Positions 22,403-34,825 of a stretch of 54,940 nucleotides of DNA are shown one piece after another; within the stretch, counting starts at the first letter, position 1; each line of letters starts with the position of its first letter. A program made the position numbers and the translations under genes. Source of the stretch: Phoronis australis. Lineage: Eukaryota > Phoronida > Phoronidae. The notes beneath the pieces are model-generated. The model worked only from the letters and a program-made list of their open reading frames with translations. It was not told the origin of the DNA and did not search any database. The stretch lies in NCBI GenBank assembly GCA_002633005.1, contig NMRA01000009.1, forward strand, positions 1,211,661-1,266,600, read 5' to 3'.

Positions 22403-23204
22403 TAGTTGCGTTTACACAACATTAGATCAGCATGAGTCACTTACATCACATTCTCGTAAAGAGATTCATGACTCCATCAAATCTCATGGCCTAACGCAAA
22501 AGTACGTGAGCAGGATTCAAAACTTCGTGAGCAGGATTCAAAACTTCGGGGTCTCATAGCTAATATAGTAACCAAGGTAAACTTTGCTTCTGTAGTCTAT
22601 GTTTACATGAAGACTGTGCATGCTTGCATAAACAATAGCAATGTCCAAACCTCATGGAATGGCAGCTGATAATCCTAATGTACTCTATTGTGTAAGCGCA
22701 TTTGAAAGATGATCCTTTTCCGCCCCTCAGGCGGATCCAGGATTTTGAGTTGGAGGGGGGGGCAGGGCTCAGGAATAACCAGAATTTCGCCACATGTGCG
22801 CGCCCAGCCTAATATGTAGGGATGCAGGGGTCTCGAATTTTTGGGTTTGTGAACCTTATTACCAAAAAAGCGATAAACGGAGTTTGTTCAATGCCTATGC
22901 ATGNCAATTTGCACCCCGGACTGCCAAAAGGTATCTGGGAGAATTTTAGGGGGGCATGGCCCCCTTGCCCCCCCAAATCTGCCACTGCGCCCTGCCCCAG
23001 TTGTGTTTAGAGATGTAGTTGAAACTGGAGCAACTGATTCAGTGGAACTTGATGTAACTATGAAACAGGTGTCAAAAACTGGCCACTCAGTGCAGTGTCA
23101 CTGGCTCTGTGCCAGTCGGGTTTACATGTGCGCTTTTAACCGATCAGCTATTCCGTGTTAGCTGCGCTGTGTCAGCCGTTTCTTGTGTAAATGCGACTTT
23201 AGAT
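22403..23204. mobile_element. Candidate element G with inverted GCGTTTACACAA-type ends
   Basis: TTTAGTTGCGTTTACACAA at the left is mirrored by TTGTGTAAATGCGACTTTAG at the right. The left 300 bp (ACATTAGATCAGCATGAGTCA, CATGAAGACTGTGCATGCTTG) recur inverted at about 51190-51500. A secondary G/C-run block lies at about 22720-23000, with GGCGGATCCAGGATTTTG at one side and AAATCTGCCACTGCGC at the other, and is probably nested. A direct duplication of GTGAGCAGGATTCAAAACTT lies at 22506-22547. Confidence 0.45.
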
Positions 23205-25355
23205 AGACATGGCAACTATACTCTCAAGGTTAAGGCGGTATTGCAGAATTGTAAAGCTCCCAGTAATTGCTAGGTGTTGTGACTTGCAGCAGAGTATTCA
23301 ATTGATAATGTGCATCAAGTACGCCATTTGGTTGGGTGTTTAATTCTTGACTGAACCATAACTAAGGAGATTAGGAGTTGGTGAGAAAGGTAACAAGAGT
23401 TGTGTTGGAATTCCATTGGGATTTCGATAAGCCAGAATTTTAAGAACAACAACACGAGACATGAGCCAAAAACTATCATTCAATCCCCCCAACTCCAATG
23501 TGCCTTTGTTGATTTCTGTTTGAATTGTTTTAAGCACTGAATGTACCCAAGAATTAAGTGACAATTTTTAGTACTTATCCAGCTAGTTATAGATTTCTTA
23601 ATCCTATTTAAAGGTGCCTTTAGTTTGAAGTTGTTAAGTGTGATCTTGGTCTATGCAGTCACCTAATTTAATCATAATGTATTCGAGCACAAATTGTTTT
23701 CCAGTACATATTCAAAGTTCCACAAAGCACCCTTCTTGTTCTTGGTCTGATTGATTGTACAGTCTGCCACTTTGCTAATGTTTTAGCCAGACCAAAGTGC
23801 TTTCTTTGAAGGGCCGTTTTCACCAGCTTGTGCTGGTAGTTGGCTTTCTCACCACCAGAATCACTTTTAAAGCAAAGTTGATGTTGAAGCCCATTGTGAC
23901 TCCCTGCAGTTAATTGATTACATAACCAGCACCTTTGCTCCTATGGATGTATGTCCTTTGAAGTAAACTTTCTGTCTACAAAAGTGCTTGTAAAAATGCC
24001 AGCTGTTTCAGAGGATAACACAACCCCTCTGTAAAAGTAACCCTTGCAACTGTTCACAATTACTGATGTTTTGACTCTAGCTAAAGTTCCAGAAAACTGC
24101 CAGTTAAAGCACTAACATTCTTACTAGTTTGTGAATGGGTGGTTTAAAATAATAGTTTTAGACTTCAGGCATATGAACTCTGGAATGTTGCACTTGTTAC
24201 AGGAGTGGGGATATGTCAAGCCCCACACTGAGTTTTCCAGCTTTTACCTTGCTTGTGAACTTCTGTGGTAAATGGCCACAGCATGTTTAAGAAATAAATC
24301 TTTTCAGGCTAACATGTTCAAACAATGACTGTGGTTTTCATCAACACACTGCACAAACTATGTTAGCTATTTTGCACTTGTGTCCATGGTGGGAACCATT
24401 GTGTCAACCAGGCAAGAACTGTTTTTATAATCTTTAACATCCTGATAATGTAATGGTTTGTGTTTACTGTCTAAATTCTTTAACATATTGTTCTAGTTAG
24501 TAGCTTCTGTCCCTTAATGTGAAAAAAGTTTTTGTTCAGACCTCCCTAAAATCTCTGTAGATTTGAAACATGTGGGAATATTTTGAAGATATGTGTAAAT
24601 TTTTGGTGTCAAAATATTATTAGAGTAGAAAATTGAAAACACTTTTAAGTGAATTAATATTCACCTTAAAAGCTTGAAATAAGAAATAGCAGAACCTTAA
24701 ATGAAATGTAAAATCTCACCACAGTGCACAAGTGAATTGCTTTACATTTTTCCATGAAAGACAAATAGTTCATGTCATGCATTTTAATGTCCCGTTGTAT
24801 GCACCATCAAGCTGCTATCTAGCAATATGTTGAAAAACTATGGACTTTCACTACTTTGGAAGCCTTTGAAAAGGGAAAAACATGAATTTTGCGTTTACAA
24901 TTCTTCGAAATTGATATTTCATTGAATGTTTCAGAGTCTACTAAACACCCAAGCTCATCATTTGTCAGCTTATCTTTCAAAATATGGTGATTTTCTATAC
25001 ATATTTTATGTTGCTTCTTTTTTTGACTTTATGCAACATTACTCTGATGAAGTTTGCATCAAAATACTTTTTAACTTTTTTGTAAGTTTTCCTATTGCTT
25101 CTACATATAATATGTGTGTACTTCATGCATGACTAGACTGGAGGAGAGCAAACGTCAAGCTGATTTTGTTTACTTTTGATGTCACCAGATACCTTAAATG
25201 TGGCATACCTTAGTTCTCCTTCTTCCACACTATGGCCTGTGTTTGACCCTTCCACTGAGCTGTTGAGATCTGGGAACTTTGGTTATATACTACATAGCTC
25301 TGTTGCGTGATGGTCTTACATGCCTTGTATCTTACTGTTTACTTGAGGTGCTTGA
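23205..25355. other. GAREM intron 2, unannotated stretch
   Basis: AT-rich sequence without a recognised exon or repeat boundary. Confidence 0.4.
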
Positions 25356-25721
25356 ACACGGGTGAGAAACAACATGACCGCGGTCCTCTAAATCGGACTG
25401 ACTCACCCAAAACAGGACCTCCGGGGATCAAATGGGACCGTCGCACCAGAAAATGGGACTAACGCACCTAAAAACATGACCGCCCCACCACAAAACAGGA
25501 CTGCTGGGGACTGAACATGACCGCCGGGGATTGAAATCGCATATTGTCCGGCGGTCATGTTCAGTCTCCGGTGGTCCTGTTTTCTGGTGGGGCGGTCATG
25601 TTTTTAGGTGCGTTAGTCCCATTTTCTGGTGCGACGGTCCCATTTGATCCCCGGAGGTCCTGTTTTGGGTGAGGCGGTCCGATTTAAGAGGACGGGCGGT
25701 CATGTTGTTTCTCACCCGTGT
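25356..25721. mobile_element. 366-bp foldback element of ~20-bp subrepeats
   Basis: ACACGGGTGAGAAACAACAT at the left is mirrored at the right end, and the whole sequence is a near-perfect inverted repeat with arms of about 175 bp and a short centre near 25540. Each arm is about eight degenerate 20-21-bp units of the type AAACATGACCGCCCCACCA (variants AAACAGGACC..., AAATGGGACC...). TGA flanks both sides, a candidate 3-bp target duplication. Confidence 0.9.
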
Positions 25722-26321
25722 TGAATGTGGGTACTTCCCATGAAATTCTGATTGATCTTTTTATATCACTCATGTCCTTCTGATTCTAATGGGGGTACTT
25801 CAGAAAACTAACCCACGTGGTGGCATTGTGATCAAGTCAGAAACGTGTCGTCCACCAATCAAGACTTGCGGTCATGGTTACTAAAACAACTGAAGGATAA
25901 AATGTAGTGTATTTTGCAAGTCCAGACATTTCCTGAATGCCTTTGGCGCCAACTTTTAAATTCATTTCTTTCAGTTTAGTATAAATCTTTCCATTTTGTA
26001 CTATAATTACAAGTCCACTTGTGCAAGAAATCCAAGTGGGTAACATCAACCCTGAATGTACTTTCTTTGTGTTATTTATGATGACAATTGTCCCACTTTG
26101 TAAAATCTGACCTGTGACCCGTTTCTTTTGCATGTCTGACCTGCTGACCTCGTGTTTTGACTGGCTACACTGTATACACCACACTATTTCAACTGTGAAT
26201 TTCCTCAAAGGAACTCTTGTTGCACTGTTTTTTCCCTGCATTTTGCTTGAATTGTACTATGTAACAGCTGTGGTGTTTACCTTGAAATTTGAATGTAACA
26301 GGTGTGTTTTCAGTTGAAATA
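25722..26321. other. GAREM intron 2, unannotated stretch
   Basis: A 134-codon minus-strand frame (26241-25837) is present, but I recognise no motif in it and see no splice context. It is not called as a gene. Confidence 0.35.
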
Positions 26322-26634
26322 CAGTAAAAATTCTCCATTTTGGTGCCACTGAGAAATTTTGCTCCAAGTCAGAGCTTCTATCAAATTTTAGAAATGTCCA
26401 ATTTAGGCCATTGCAAATTAAGAATTAAAATCTATGACAAAGATCATTTGTTTCCATGTTATACTCTATTTGGACACATGAAAATGTTACCAAGTCTACT
26501 TTAAGACACTACCGATACAAAATGCAATGTCTTATATTTGAGAAATATGATGAAGACCAAATTCGCCCATTTCTCAACCTTCAATTTCTGTATCCCATAG
26601 TTCAAAGACTGTCCCGAATGGGAGAATTTTACTA
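26322..26634. mobile_element. 313-bp TA-flanked MITE
   Basis: The left end CAGTAAAAATTCTCCATTTTGG-like and the right end GGGAGAATTTTACTA are inverted, with TA on both sides. Related copies lie at about 6590-7110 and, inverted, at about 40955-41270. There is no coding potential. Confidence 0.65.
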
Positions 26635-26924
26635 TAATGAATTTCTGTTGTAAGACTTAAAAGAAGGTAACCCAATTAATCCTGTCATCTCTGGTAGGTA
26701 TTACAGTGAATGTCTACTGGATGGGTTCTGACATCTGCTGTCGGAGTCATGTTTCCTAATTCTGCACAAGTTGCAGTTTGGTTGATCTCTTTTCTGTTTC
26801 AGTCTCCAATCTCTAAGAAATATGAAACAAACACGTAACCGTGCAAATTCATTGTTGCATCCTCGATGTGCCACTCCTGTTGTAGTTTTGTTGTCATAGG
26901 TAACAAGCTATCTTTGTCTTGCAG

Positions 26925-27976
26925 ATTGGGCTCGTTCAAGTACTGAGCATGATGAAACAGTCCAACTACAGATGTCTCCCTCTTCCTTGAAGACATCTGT
27001 AAGCGTTAACACCATTTCTGCATCAACACCAGAAATACACCTCTTACCAAAGCATAAGAAATTTCTTCATGGTGCCAAGACAATGTTCAGTCAGTCTCTG
27101 GATAACCTGGCTGATCGGCTTCACAAGAAGAAACCAAAAAGCCCTGAACAACCCCGCTTAGAAATCAGCAACCCAGTTGTGCCAAAAAGTGCACCAGTGA
27201 GTGATGAAGGAGTAAACAACAATTATGAAAACATTTACCATTCACTTCAGGCAAGGCAACCATTGGCGGTTCGCACCAACAAAGGAACACCGCCCAAGGT
27301 TGGAATAGCTCTTCCACAAAACTTTGGTACTATGATTGGTACTGAGGAGAATACAGATGCTGTGTCACCCACTGAAGACAGGGGTAATGTACTCAACTCT
27401 GGAGCATCCTCCCAGCATACAGACGTGTCTCAAAAAAGGGCTCAACCTAACGACTATGCATATGTCGATTTTCCATATGATGCAAAACCAGCTAAATGCA
27501 ATGAGCAGACCCAACATAAACCGACTTTGGCACCAAAGCCACGAATGGGACTCAGGCATGCTACGGATAAAATGAACCGCAGAACTTCTGGAGATATGAA
27601 GCTTATTGCAGGAAGTGATGTCAGAACGAAACATATAGACAGTTCTGCTGCGGTCATACCACCCAAAATGGAGGAGAGAACTCGGGAACAAGGCCAGGCT
27701 CGACCAACAATAACAATTCCACCTTCAGAAAGCGTGTCTATTAGGTCTATATATGACATTCCAGCAGACTTAAATGGGTTGAGTGTTGAGAATATAGCTG
27801 CTGTGATGAAGGTATGTGGGCTAGACTCGGTGGGTGAGAGGTTTGGTAGGGAACTTGTTGATGGTAGTTTGTTTATGGAGCTGAACGAGGATATGCTTAG
27901 GGAACATTTCAGTTTGAGTAAATTTGAAATTTTGAAAGTGATGAGGATTCAGAAAGGCTATAGACCTAAGCTTTAA
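26925..27976 (+). CDS. GAREM: GAREM-type adaptor, terminal exon: linker and SAM domain
   Basis: After the acceptor CTTTGTCTTGCAG the frame continues in phase 1 (D-WARSSTEHDETVQLQM...) to a TAA at 27974. It encodes residues 370-719. The linker is serine/proline-rich and unstructured, with NNYENIYHSL (Y470, a YxN site that SH2 domains of the GRB2 type prefer when phosphorylated), DYAYVDFPYD (about 546-555) and the basic proline stretch KPTLAPKPR. The last 75 residues (IYDIPADLNGLSVENIAAVM ... ELNEDMLREHFSLSKFEILK ... GYRPKL) form the SAM domain and match the GAREM C terminus closely. Further in-phase exons inside the preceding 12.9-kb intron, which includes the N gap, cannot be excluded. Confidence 0.93.
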
Positions 27977-28770
27977 TTGTGTGTTCAGGTGATAATGAAA
28001 ATTATGTTCTGACATGGAGCGCAAATTTCCTAATGTTTAAAATGATTACGACGACCTGAAACGGGTGCAACAACTTACCCCACCTAGAGGTAATGCCAAC
28101 TGAACTTCCCCCAGCGTAATTGTCTTTGTGGACTGAAGTGACATCTAGGGAGAAGAGGCATAGTGAAAACTTCAATTTTGGACAAAATTGTAGTAGACTT
28201 ATAGATTTACAACATTGTTGCAAATGCTCTGCTGCTTGATGATAGCTGAACCCTACAATTCATGGACCAATGAAGTGGCTGTTTCTTTACTCTGTTGAAT
28301 GACTTGAGAAAATGAAATTAGATTTGTCGGCCACATTATGTCCCAAACTGAGGACTGTTTACAGTTATTGTCAGCAAAGCTCTTGTGTAGCTTTTTCACT
28401 AATTTAAAAGCACTTGCATATCAGTTTCACCTTTCACTAGCATTTCACTGTGACACCAATATACCAATAGCAGTTAGTAAAATAGAATTAACAAAAGTAC
28501 TGGGGTACTGGTTTTCTTGCCCCTCCTATGGGAATTCATTGAGGTATGTTCAAGAACTTGCATCATATGTTCATCTCATTTTGACAATACTGGGATGGCA
28601 AAAGGTGCCACTTTGGGTTTATGTATGATTTTTTTTATTTTGATTTATGAGTTTGCCCTGTTTGGTGAAAGAACAATGCAATTTTGGCAAATGATACAGT
28701 TTTGTGAACATGTTAGGCTAACCTTAGTTGATATTTATTTTCATATCCTTAGTTTGGAAGTATTGATAAA
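27977..28770 (+). other. Downstream of the GAREM stop: probable 3' UTR
   Basis: No gene is seen. An AATAAA lies further down at 29260-29265 and would give a 3' UTR of about 1.3 kb, but no other polyadenylation evidence is available. Confidence 0.3.
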
Positions 28771-28861
28771 AGGGTATAATGTGCTTGCATTTTGAGAACC
28801 ATTTTTTCCACTGAATAACGGACACCGAACTGGTTCTCAAAATACGGGCACGTTATATCCT
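28771..28861. repeat. Inverted repeat, 31-bp arms
   Basis: AGGGTATAATGTGCTTGCAT plus TTTGAGAACCA pairs with TGGTTCTCAAA plus ATACGGGCACGTTATATCCT across a 29-bp loop, with a few mismatches. It is a hairpin-forming MITE remnant or structured RNA in the GAREM 3' region. Confidence 0.6.
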
Positions 28862-31809
28862 ACTTCTAATATGATCTATCTATATCAATTCATATGTATC
28901 ATGTCGAGAATTTTTTATAATGTAAGGTGATGTCACACTTTGGGTGCCCAACTGAAACTTGTCGGTATGAAATAGCAGTTTACACACTTCTGTGGCTTTA
29001 AGAGTTGCATGTTTTTTGGCTAATCTTGATTGTGTTGAGCACATGCTTGGTGAACCATCACCTATAAACTGAGGAGCTTTCTAGCTCCAGTCACACTTGG
29101 TCAGAGTGGCCAACTTCAGGCAAAAGAATTCCTGCTGCAGCAAGGAGGATTCAATTTTATCTTAAGGTAGATGGATACACAAAAAAAATTAATTTTGACT
29201 GTTTTTATACTTTATGTCATCCTAATCTTTAATTCTTGATGCACAGTATACTGAAGAAAAATAAAATCATTCTGAAAATCTAAAGTTGTTTTTTAGCTAT
29301 ATTTGACCAAGCCTCAGTAAGTCATATGGCTTGAGTGCTCACCAGCTCAGTGACTGACAACTGGGGCGGAGCTTATACAAGGACACTAGCTCTAATCTAA
29401 CCTTGTCAACAAGCATTGCTTAATGTCCTGTCCCAAATTTTGAGACTCCAAAAATGAAGAATTTTATCGCACTTATGACTTCTAACTGAACCAGTAGTCT
29501 TTCAGTATGGGTTGGCATTCTTGACTAGTTCTTTGTATGTGACTATTAGAAATTATGAATGTTTGTTTAGCCCATTCTGTGATTCAGTGTGACTCAGGTT
29601 GTTGGTTTTCAGCCCCATCAGACTACTAGATTACCTTCTGATGTCTATTTATATCATTTTGGCGTAACTATATTTTTTATTTTAAAAATGTTTAAACTTT
29701 AATATATGATCAGGAAGAGGTATTTTAAAATGTCTTTTAAAAGATGTGTTAATAATATCTAGAATACCATCAACTGTCATCAAGCTGTCTTGTTAGATCT
29801 GAACGAAAGAAACTGCTTGCTCAATCTTAAATGAAATCTGTCTCCATCCTGTGGATGCGCTTTCTCATTCTGACCAGACTCAGATGCTGTTTCCACTAGT
29901 AATTTATTGGTAAAGCAATGAAATTTTCAATAGTAGATATGTCTTGCCACTGTATGTCTGAACAAAGAGTGGTTAACAGCTAAATGTGATGAATTTAAAA
30001 GGGCATAGTCGGGTTGATTGTCCAGCCTATAGATTTAGGAGTTTCTTTGTGTCTGTGGACACTGCTTGGAAAAGGTATTGAATTTACTTAATATAGCACA
30101 TTTTGTGGAAAAAGTTTGAACATTCTCAATTGATTGTTGTAATGGATGTAGATTTTTTGTACTTGTAACAAAATATTTGGTGAATTTACTAAATGCTTAA
30201 TAGAAATTTTTATCTCTCTATGGTAGTCGAAACTATCAAGGGGCCAGGACAAGTCATTCCTGGAGTAGACTGCAGAAAACCACTTACTCAGGATAGTTGG
30301 AAGATAAAACATGATCTTAACTTTTTAAGGAAGTCACCTTCAAATCAAAACTTTTACAAGTTGTTTTAGAAACGTGCACCATATGAGCAAGATCTTTTGT
30401 GGGCGCTTTGGTCGTTGAAATCGTTATAATTTCTTTTGGTCTTCACTGGTCCTAGTTGAAAATGAAACTGGTCTGTTAGAAGAGTGTGAAAGTTTTCTGT
30501 TCGCTGTAGTTATCTGTTGTCTTGCTATAGACACTGAATAGGGTTTTTTCAAGCTTAGTAAGTTGCAGACTGTCTCAAGACACTGACTTAAATAGGTTTT
30601 TGACTTGATTCTAAGATTTGTTTCAACTTCTAAACTACGAATCTTCCACATATGGCAAGTTAGTCAAAAATTAAGACGAAACTAAAGTCTACCATAAGGT
30701 CTCTTTCTTGAAATGGACATTTTTTGTCTTAGCTGAGTCAGTTTTCTTGGAACTGGCCCTTGGTCTTTAAAAAATCAGAAATTTAATTTAAGCTTTCTTT
30801 CTAAAACCATGACTCGATTTAGGCCACTTGTAAAATTAGTGTTGTCTTCTTTCTTTAGAAGTGACCTCTTGTTAAAAACTGGCAGGTCGTTATTTTTTCA
30901 GATCAAGCTTGTAAAATTAAAGGTTTAGGAATAACGAATTCTCAGTTCTTTTGAAGGCTTGAAATTCTGTATACCAGGTATTCCATGCCATTTGTCATTT
31001 GGGAAAAGAGTTGAACAATAGAAACTGAATACATCAAGTGTTTGCGTGAAATATACTACACCAGGCACATAACATTTGTCTATCGAGGAAAGTCAAGTAC
31101 AGCATATATTTTACTGGTCGCTTTAGCGTGAGCACTTCCCCACATAACACACTTCATGTCACAACATACAGCAGAGGAGTAAAGTTACTGGAGAATTTGG
31201 AAAAAGCGCCAATGGAAGTTCTTTTCGCTTTTGGAAGAAGTGCGCATGTGCATATTTTTAAATGTGAACTTCACTTTTCTGAAGGAGTGCCCACTAAATG
31301 TGATTCTGAAAAGCTAACAACTGGATAAAACATTACGAAAAAATCCTACGTGATTATGTTGGATCCCAGAGATCTGGCTAACTTCAGAACATCATATCAC
31401 AGAAATGACCGATTGGAGTCGTGTGAAACATTCAGGTAGCATGGTTTGTGCATTATTCTGAAAAAAAATGTTTTGGTATATTATTATTTTTATAATGTTC
31501 CACTTTTCCTCAAGAGGTTTTAAGAATTGGACTTTTATGAGTTATAAGTTAAATAAAACAAAAACTGTTGAAGTACCCTTCGTTTTTGCTAAATTTTATT
31601 AACAGCCGTGGTCGTGTGACTCAATTAATGAAAAACTTGTAGAAAGTTAAAAATCTACAGGCTTTCTGCTTTCATTAAATATATGCCTTTACTGAGTTCA
31701 ACTCTAGTTTTGTTAATATATGGCTGACTACACATAGTTGTCAATAAGTACCTACTACCATAAGGCCATGTCCATGTTGGACTGTAGGACCTTATCGACT
31801 AGTCCGTGC
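28862..31809. other. Intergenic region downstream of GAREM
   Basis: AT-rich sequence. The 66-codon frame at 31128-31328 contains FKCELHFSEGV, faintly like the CxxHF of THAP domains, but has no other THAP residues. Nothing else is recognised. Confidence 0.35.
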
Positions 31810-32040
31810 ATTTAGCAGGCTTTCAAGCATTCCTACTTTTCCTACTTTATCCTACTTTTTTCTGAAATTCCTAATTTTTCCTACTTTTTCCTAATTTTTT
31901 TCTCATTGCTCTAAACTTTCGGTTTAAGTTGTTTTTGGAGAAGTGAGTAATCCTAATCGTTTTAAGCTTTAATCAGAAGTAGCACACGGAGGACTTCCAG
32001 CGCAAACGATGCTATCAAAAGACTAATAGTAGTTGGAGTG

Positions 32041-32725
32041 CCAGCAGGACTTTATTCACATTTTTGGCTACAGAAGGTTTGAGTACGTAATTCTATTGTA
32101 AATCACCTACCATTTAGGGAAGGTGACATCTTAATTTGCACAATCCTGGGCTTTGGTCACTGGGGGTTCCAAAAGAGGGCCCAATCATCCATTTAATTAA
32201 AATTTCGAGTGCAACATCCATTTCAAGTTTATTTCATTCACCACTCAAATTAAAATGATGCAACTGTGGTTACTGGTTAAGACTCCTAATTAATGACCAA
32301 TTAATGATTTATTTAAACTTAAAGTGCAACAAAAACTTTTTCCAAAAGACAGTTTTAACTCTGAACACCATATGCACAACTTAGATGCGATTTTTCATGG
32401 GTTTTGCAGATAAGACGGGGTGTTTAGACCCTAAGGAATAACAAGACCCCCAAAAATGAGCTCGATTTCTGCTATGGATAAAACATTTGAAATGAACAAA
32501 AACACAACTTATGACACAAAATCCTCGTAATAAATTAAAACGCTTATTAATTAACGACCAATTAACGATTTATTAGTGCAATAAAAACTCTTTTCCAGGA
32601 AGATAGTTTAGCGAACTTGGGCCCCATATCCACATCTGAATACACAATTTTTCCTGATATTAGTAGACTAAACGGAGATGCTTGTACCCCGAGAGACAAT
32701 AAGACCCTGTTCTAGGAGGGAACTT
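32041..32725 (+). repeat. Left compound TIR of element B
   Basis: It contains two tandem subrepeats (about 32281-32460 and 32541-32720), each with TTAATKACCAATTAAYGATTTATT, TGCAAYAAAAACT and an AATAAGACCC segment. It pairs with 34050-34825. Confidence 0.8.
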
Positions 32726-32829
32726 GTTAGAGAAGGATTTGAACAGAAAAGAGACTTGAGCTTCACAAAACAACTTGAGAGGGAGTAGTTCAAACGAGAG
32801 CTACCTGTCTACCTGTCTTTCTCACCAAG

Positions 32830-33749
32830 GTTTGGTCGAGCAACTTCTACAGTCCACTTCGAGATGGAAGACAAGTGTATTTGGGGGTGATGGGAGAGTG
32901 CACTTGGTACTTCGTTGAAGATGGAGAAGTATGCACACAATCAGTTCCTTCTCTAAATTGCAATCACTCGGAAACCGACACCAGAGTCATCCTTCATATG
33001 ACTGAGTCCACACCTGGCGACATGGTCATAAGGGGTTCTGACACCAACATTCTAGTTATGCTCCTATACCATGTCCATCGAGTTACATCCACGGTGTGGA
33101 CGGAGGTTGGGACTATAAGACTAGTCAATCCGTGTTATTTGAATGTTGCTAACATTGCTACTGTGATAGGCGAAGCTATGTGTGCTGCACTCCTCGTTCT
33201 ACACACGTTCAGTGGATGTTACTATACCTGGGCATTTGTAAGGTGACAAAAGTGACCAGTTCCAGAGAGTATTTGCTTCAGTGAGCCACGATGCCTCAAC
33301 AGAAGATGTCATCAAAATCTTGCAAGATTTTCATCAAAATCTTGCAAGATTTTGTTTGTGTGTTGTACGGAGCATAGAAACTTGTCTCACTCAACAACAC
33401 CGGTTCATCACAGTTGACAAAACCTACAAACAAAGGTCAATGCTAAGCACGCCCATTTGAGAAGCTTAAAAGCATCGAGGGCAGCAGAATTTCACCATGT
33501 GAAGCTGACCTAGCTCTTCACGTGGATAGAAGTGTAGTTGTTGCTAGACTATGGGGTAGTGCTCATCAATCTTGCACAAAACGCCCACCAATGGATGTGA
33601 AAATGTTGACGAAGAATTTCGCATCGTTTCATTCAATGAAGAACAGATGCCCACCGCACATATTCCAGAGATTCAAGTCGAAATGGAGCCAGACACCTCA
33701 TAGTGGCGATGGTGAGAGAGATGATGATATGGACAGTAATGTAGACTAA
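32830..33749 (+). pseudogene. HEEADTR-type mobile-element protein, truncated (copy B)
   Basis: Open from 32875 to 33246: EVCTQSVPSLNCNHSETDTR, then GSDTNILVMLLYHVH and VLHTFSGCYYTWAFV. After this the frame stops and continues in others: KILQDF and FVCVLYG around 33310-33370, then CEADLALHVDRSVVVARLWG (33500-33560) to a stop at 33749. The N-terminal half of the family is absent. Where the family has GCD, this copy has GCY, so a probable acidic active-site residue is lost. A 22-bp tandem duplication at 33310-33353 shifts the frame. AATAAATAAA at about 33880 may be its polyadenylation signal. It is non-functional. Confidence 0.8.
33310..33353 (+). repeat. 22-bp tandem duplication of a palindromic segment
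   Basis: CATCAAAATCTTGCAAGATTTT occurs twice back to back; its core AAAATCTTGCAAGATTTT is a perfect 18-bp palindrome. Being 22 bp, it shifts the reading frame of the gene in element B. Confidence 0.9.
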
Positions 33750-34049
33750 GATCGTGATCCTCTCGCAAGTTAAATGAAATCATCTGATGAAGACAGTGAC
33801 GACAATAACGACTTAGATATTTTAAGTTAAATTACAGCAGAGTTTATTGTTATTGCCTTTTGGATTTTGGTTTTATCAATAAATAAATTGTGTCATGCAT
33901 CACAATTGTTGCCACTAGATATGCTTCAAGCAGCTCAGCTGTAATTTGAAGTCAGCTTATTTAGTTGCCCCAGATGTATCTTAACTCAGTATATACGTTT
34001 TTGTTTCGTTTTTGTTGTATTTGAGAGTAAATTGGTCATATCATCAGAT

Positions 34050-34825
34050 GGCTTTGAAATCATATGTTTTGTCCATAGTAGTAATCAAAATTATTGTAGT
34101 TCCTCTATTATACAAGTTCACTTTTGGGGGTGTTCTTACCCCTTCGGGTCAAAACACCCACATCTTATCTGCAATTCCCTGGCAAAATCCAGTCTTAAGG
34201 TTGGATTTTGTGTCCAGAACTACGTAACTATCTTTTTGAAAACAGATTTTTTTGTTGCACTTAAAAGCTTAAAGAAATCTTTAATTGGCTGTTCATCAAC
34301 AAATGTCTTAATCAATTACACAAGAATTTTTCATGTCATTAGTTGTATTTTTGTTCATTTGAAATAATGTTTTATCCATAGTAGTATTCAAAAATGTCGT
34401 AATTCCTCTGTTATACAAGTCCATTTTTGAGGGTCTTCTTAGCCCTTGGGGTTCAAACACCCCCGTCTTATCTGCAAACCCCAGGAAAAAACTGCGTCTT
34501 AAGTTGCGGATATGGTGTCTAAGCTATCTTTTGGAAAAAGAATTTTTGTTGCACCTATAATTTTAAATAAATTGTTGATTGGTAGTTAATTGGGAGACCT
34601 TTTAGTTAATAACACTACGCATTTACGCGTCCTTAAGTTGCATCATTTTAACTTGAGTGGTGATTTGACTTGAAACTGATGGTTCACTCTCGATATTAAT
34701 TAAATGGATCCTCTTTTGGACCCCCAGGGACCAAAGCCCCTTTCCTTCAATGGTATTTGATGTGCAATAGAATTACTCAGTCAAACCTTTTGCACTAAGA
34801 AGTGTGAATAAAATCCTGCTGGTTA
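34050..34825 (-). repeat. Right compound TIR of element B
   Basis: This is the inverted counterpart of 32041-32725. Two tandem subrepeats start with TCCATAGTAGTAATCAAAAT (about 34071) and TCCATAGTAGTATTCAAAAA (about 34376) and share TTATACAAGT, CACCC.C.TCTTATCTGC and TTTTTGTTGCAC. Confidence 0.8.

Noticed and set aside
25837-26241. 134-codon minus-strand frame inside GAREM intron 2
   Set aside because: No recognisable motif, no splice context, no paired copy; length is possible by chance in 55 kb of six frames.
31128-31328. THAP-like fragment (FKCELHFSEGV)
   Set aside because: Only the CxxHF-like piece fits; the other zinc ligands and the conserved W and P are missing, and it lies outside element B.
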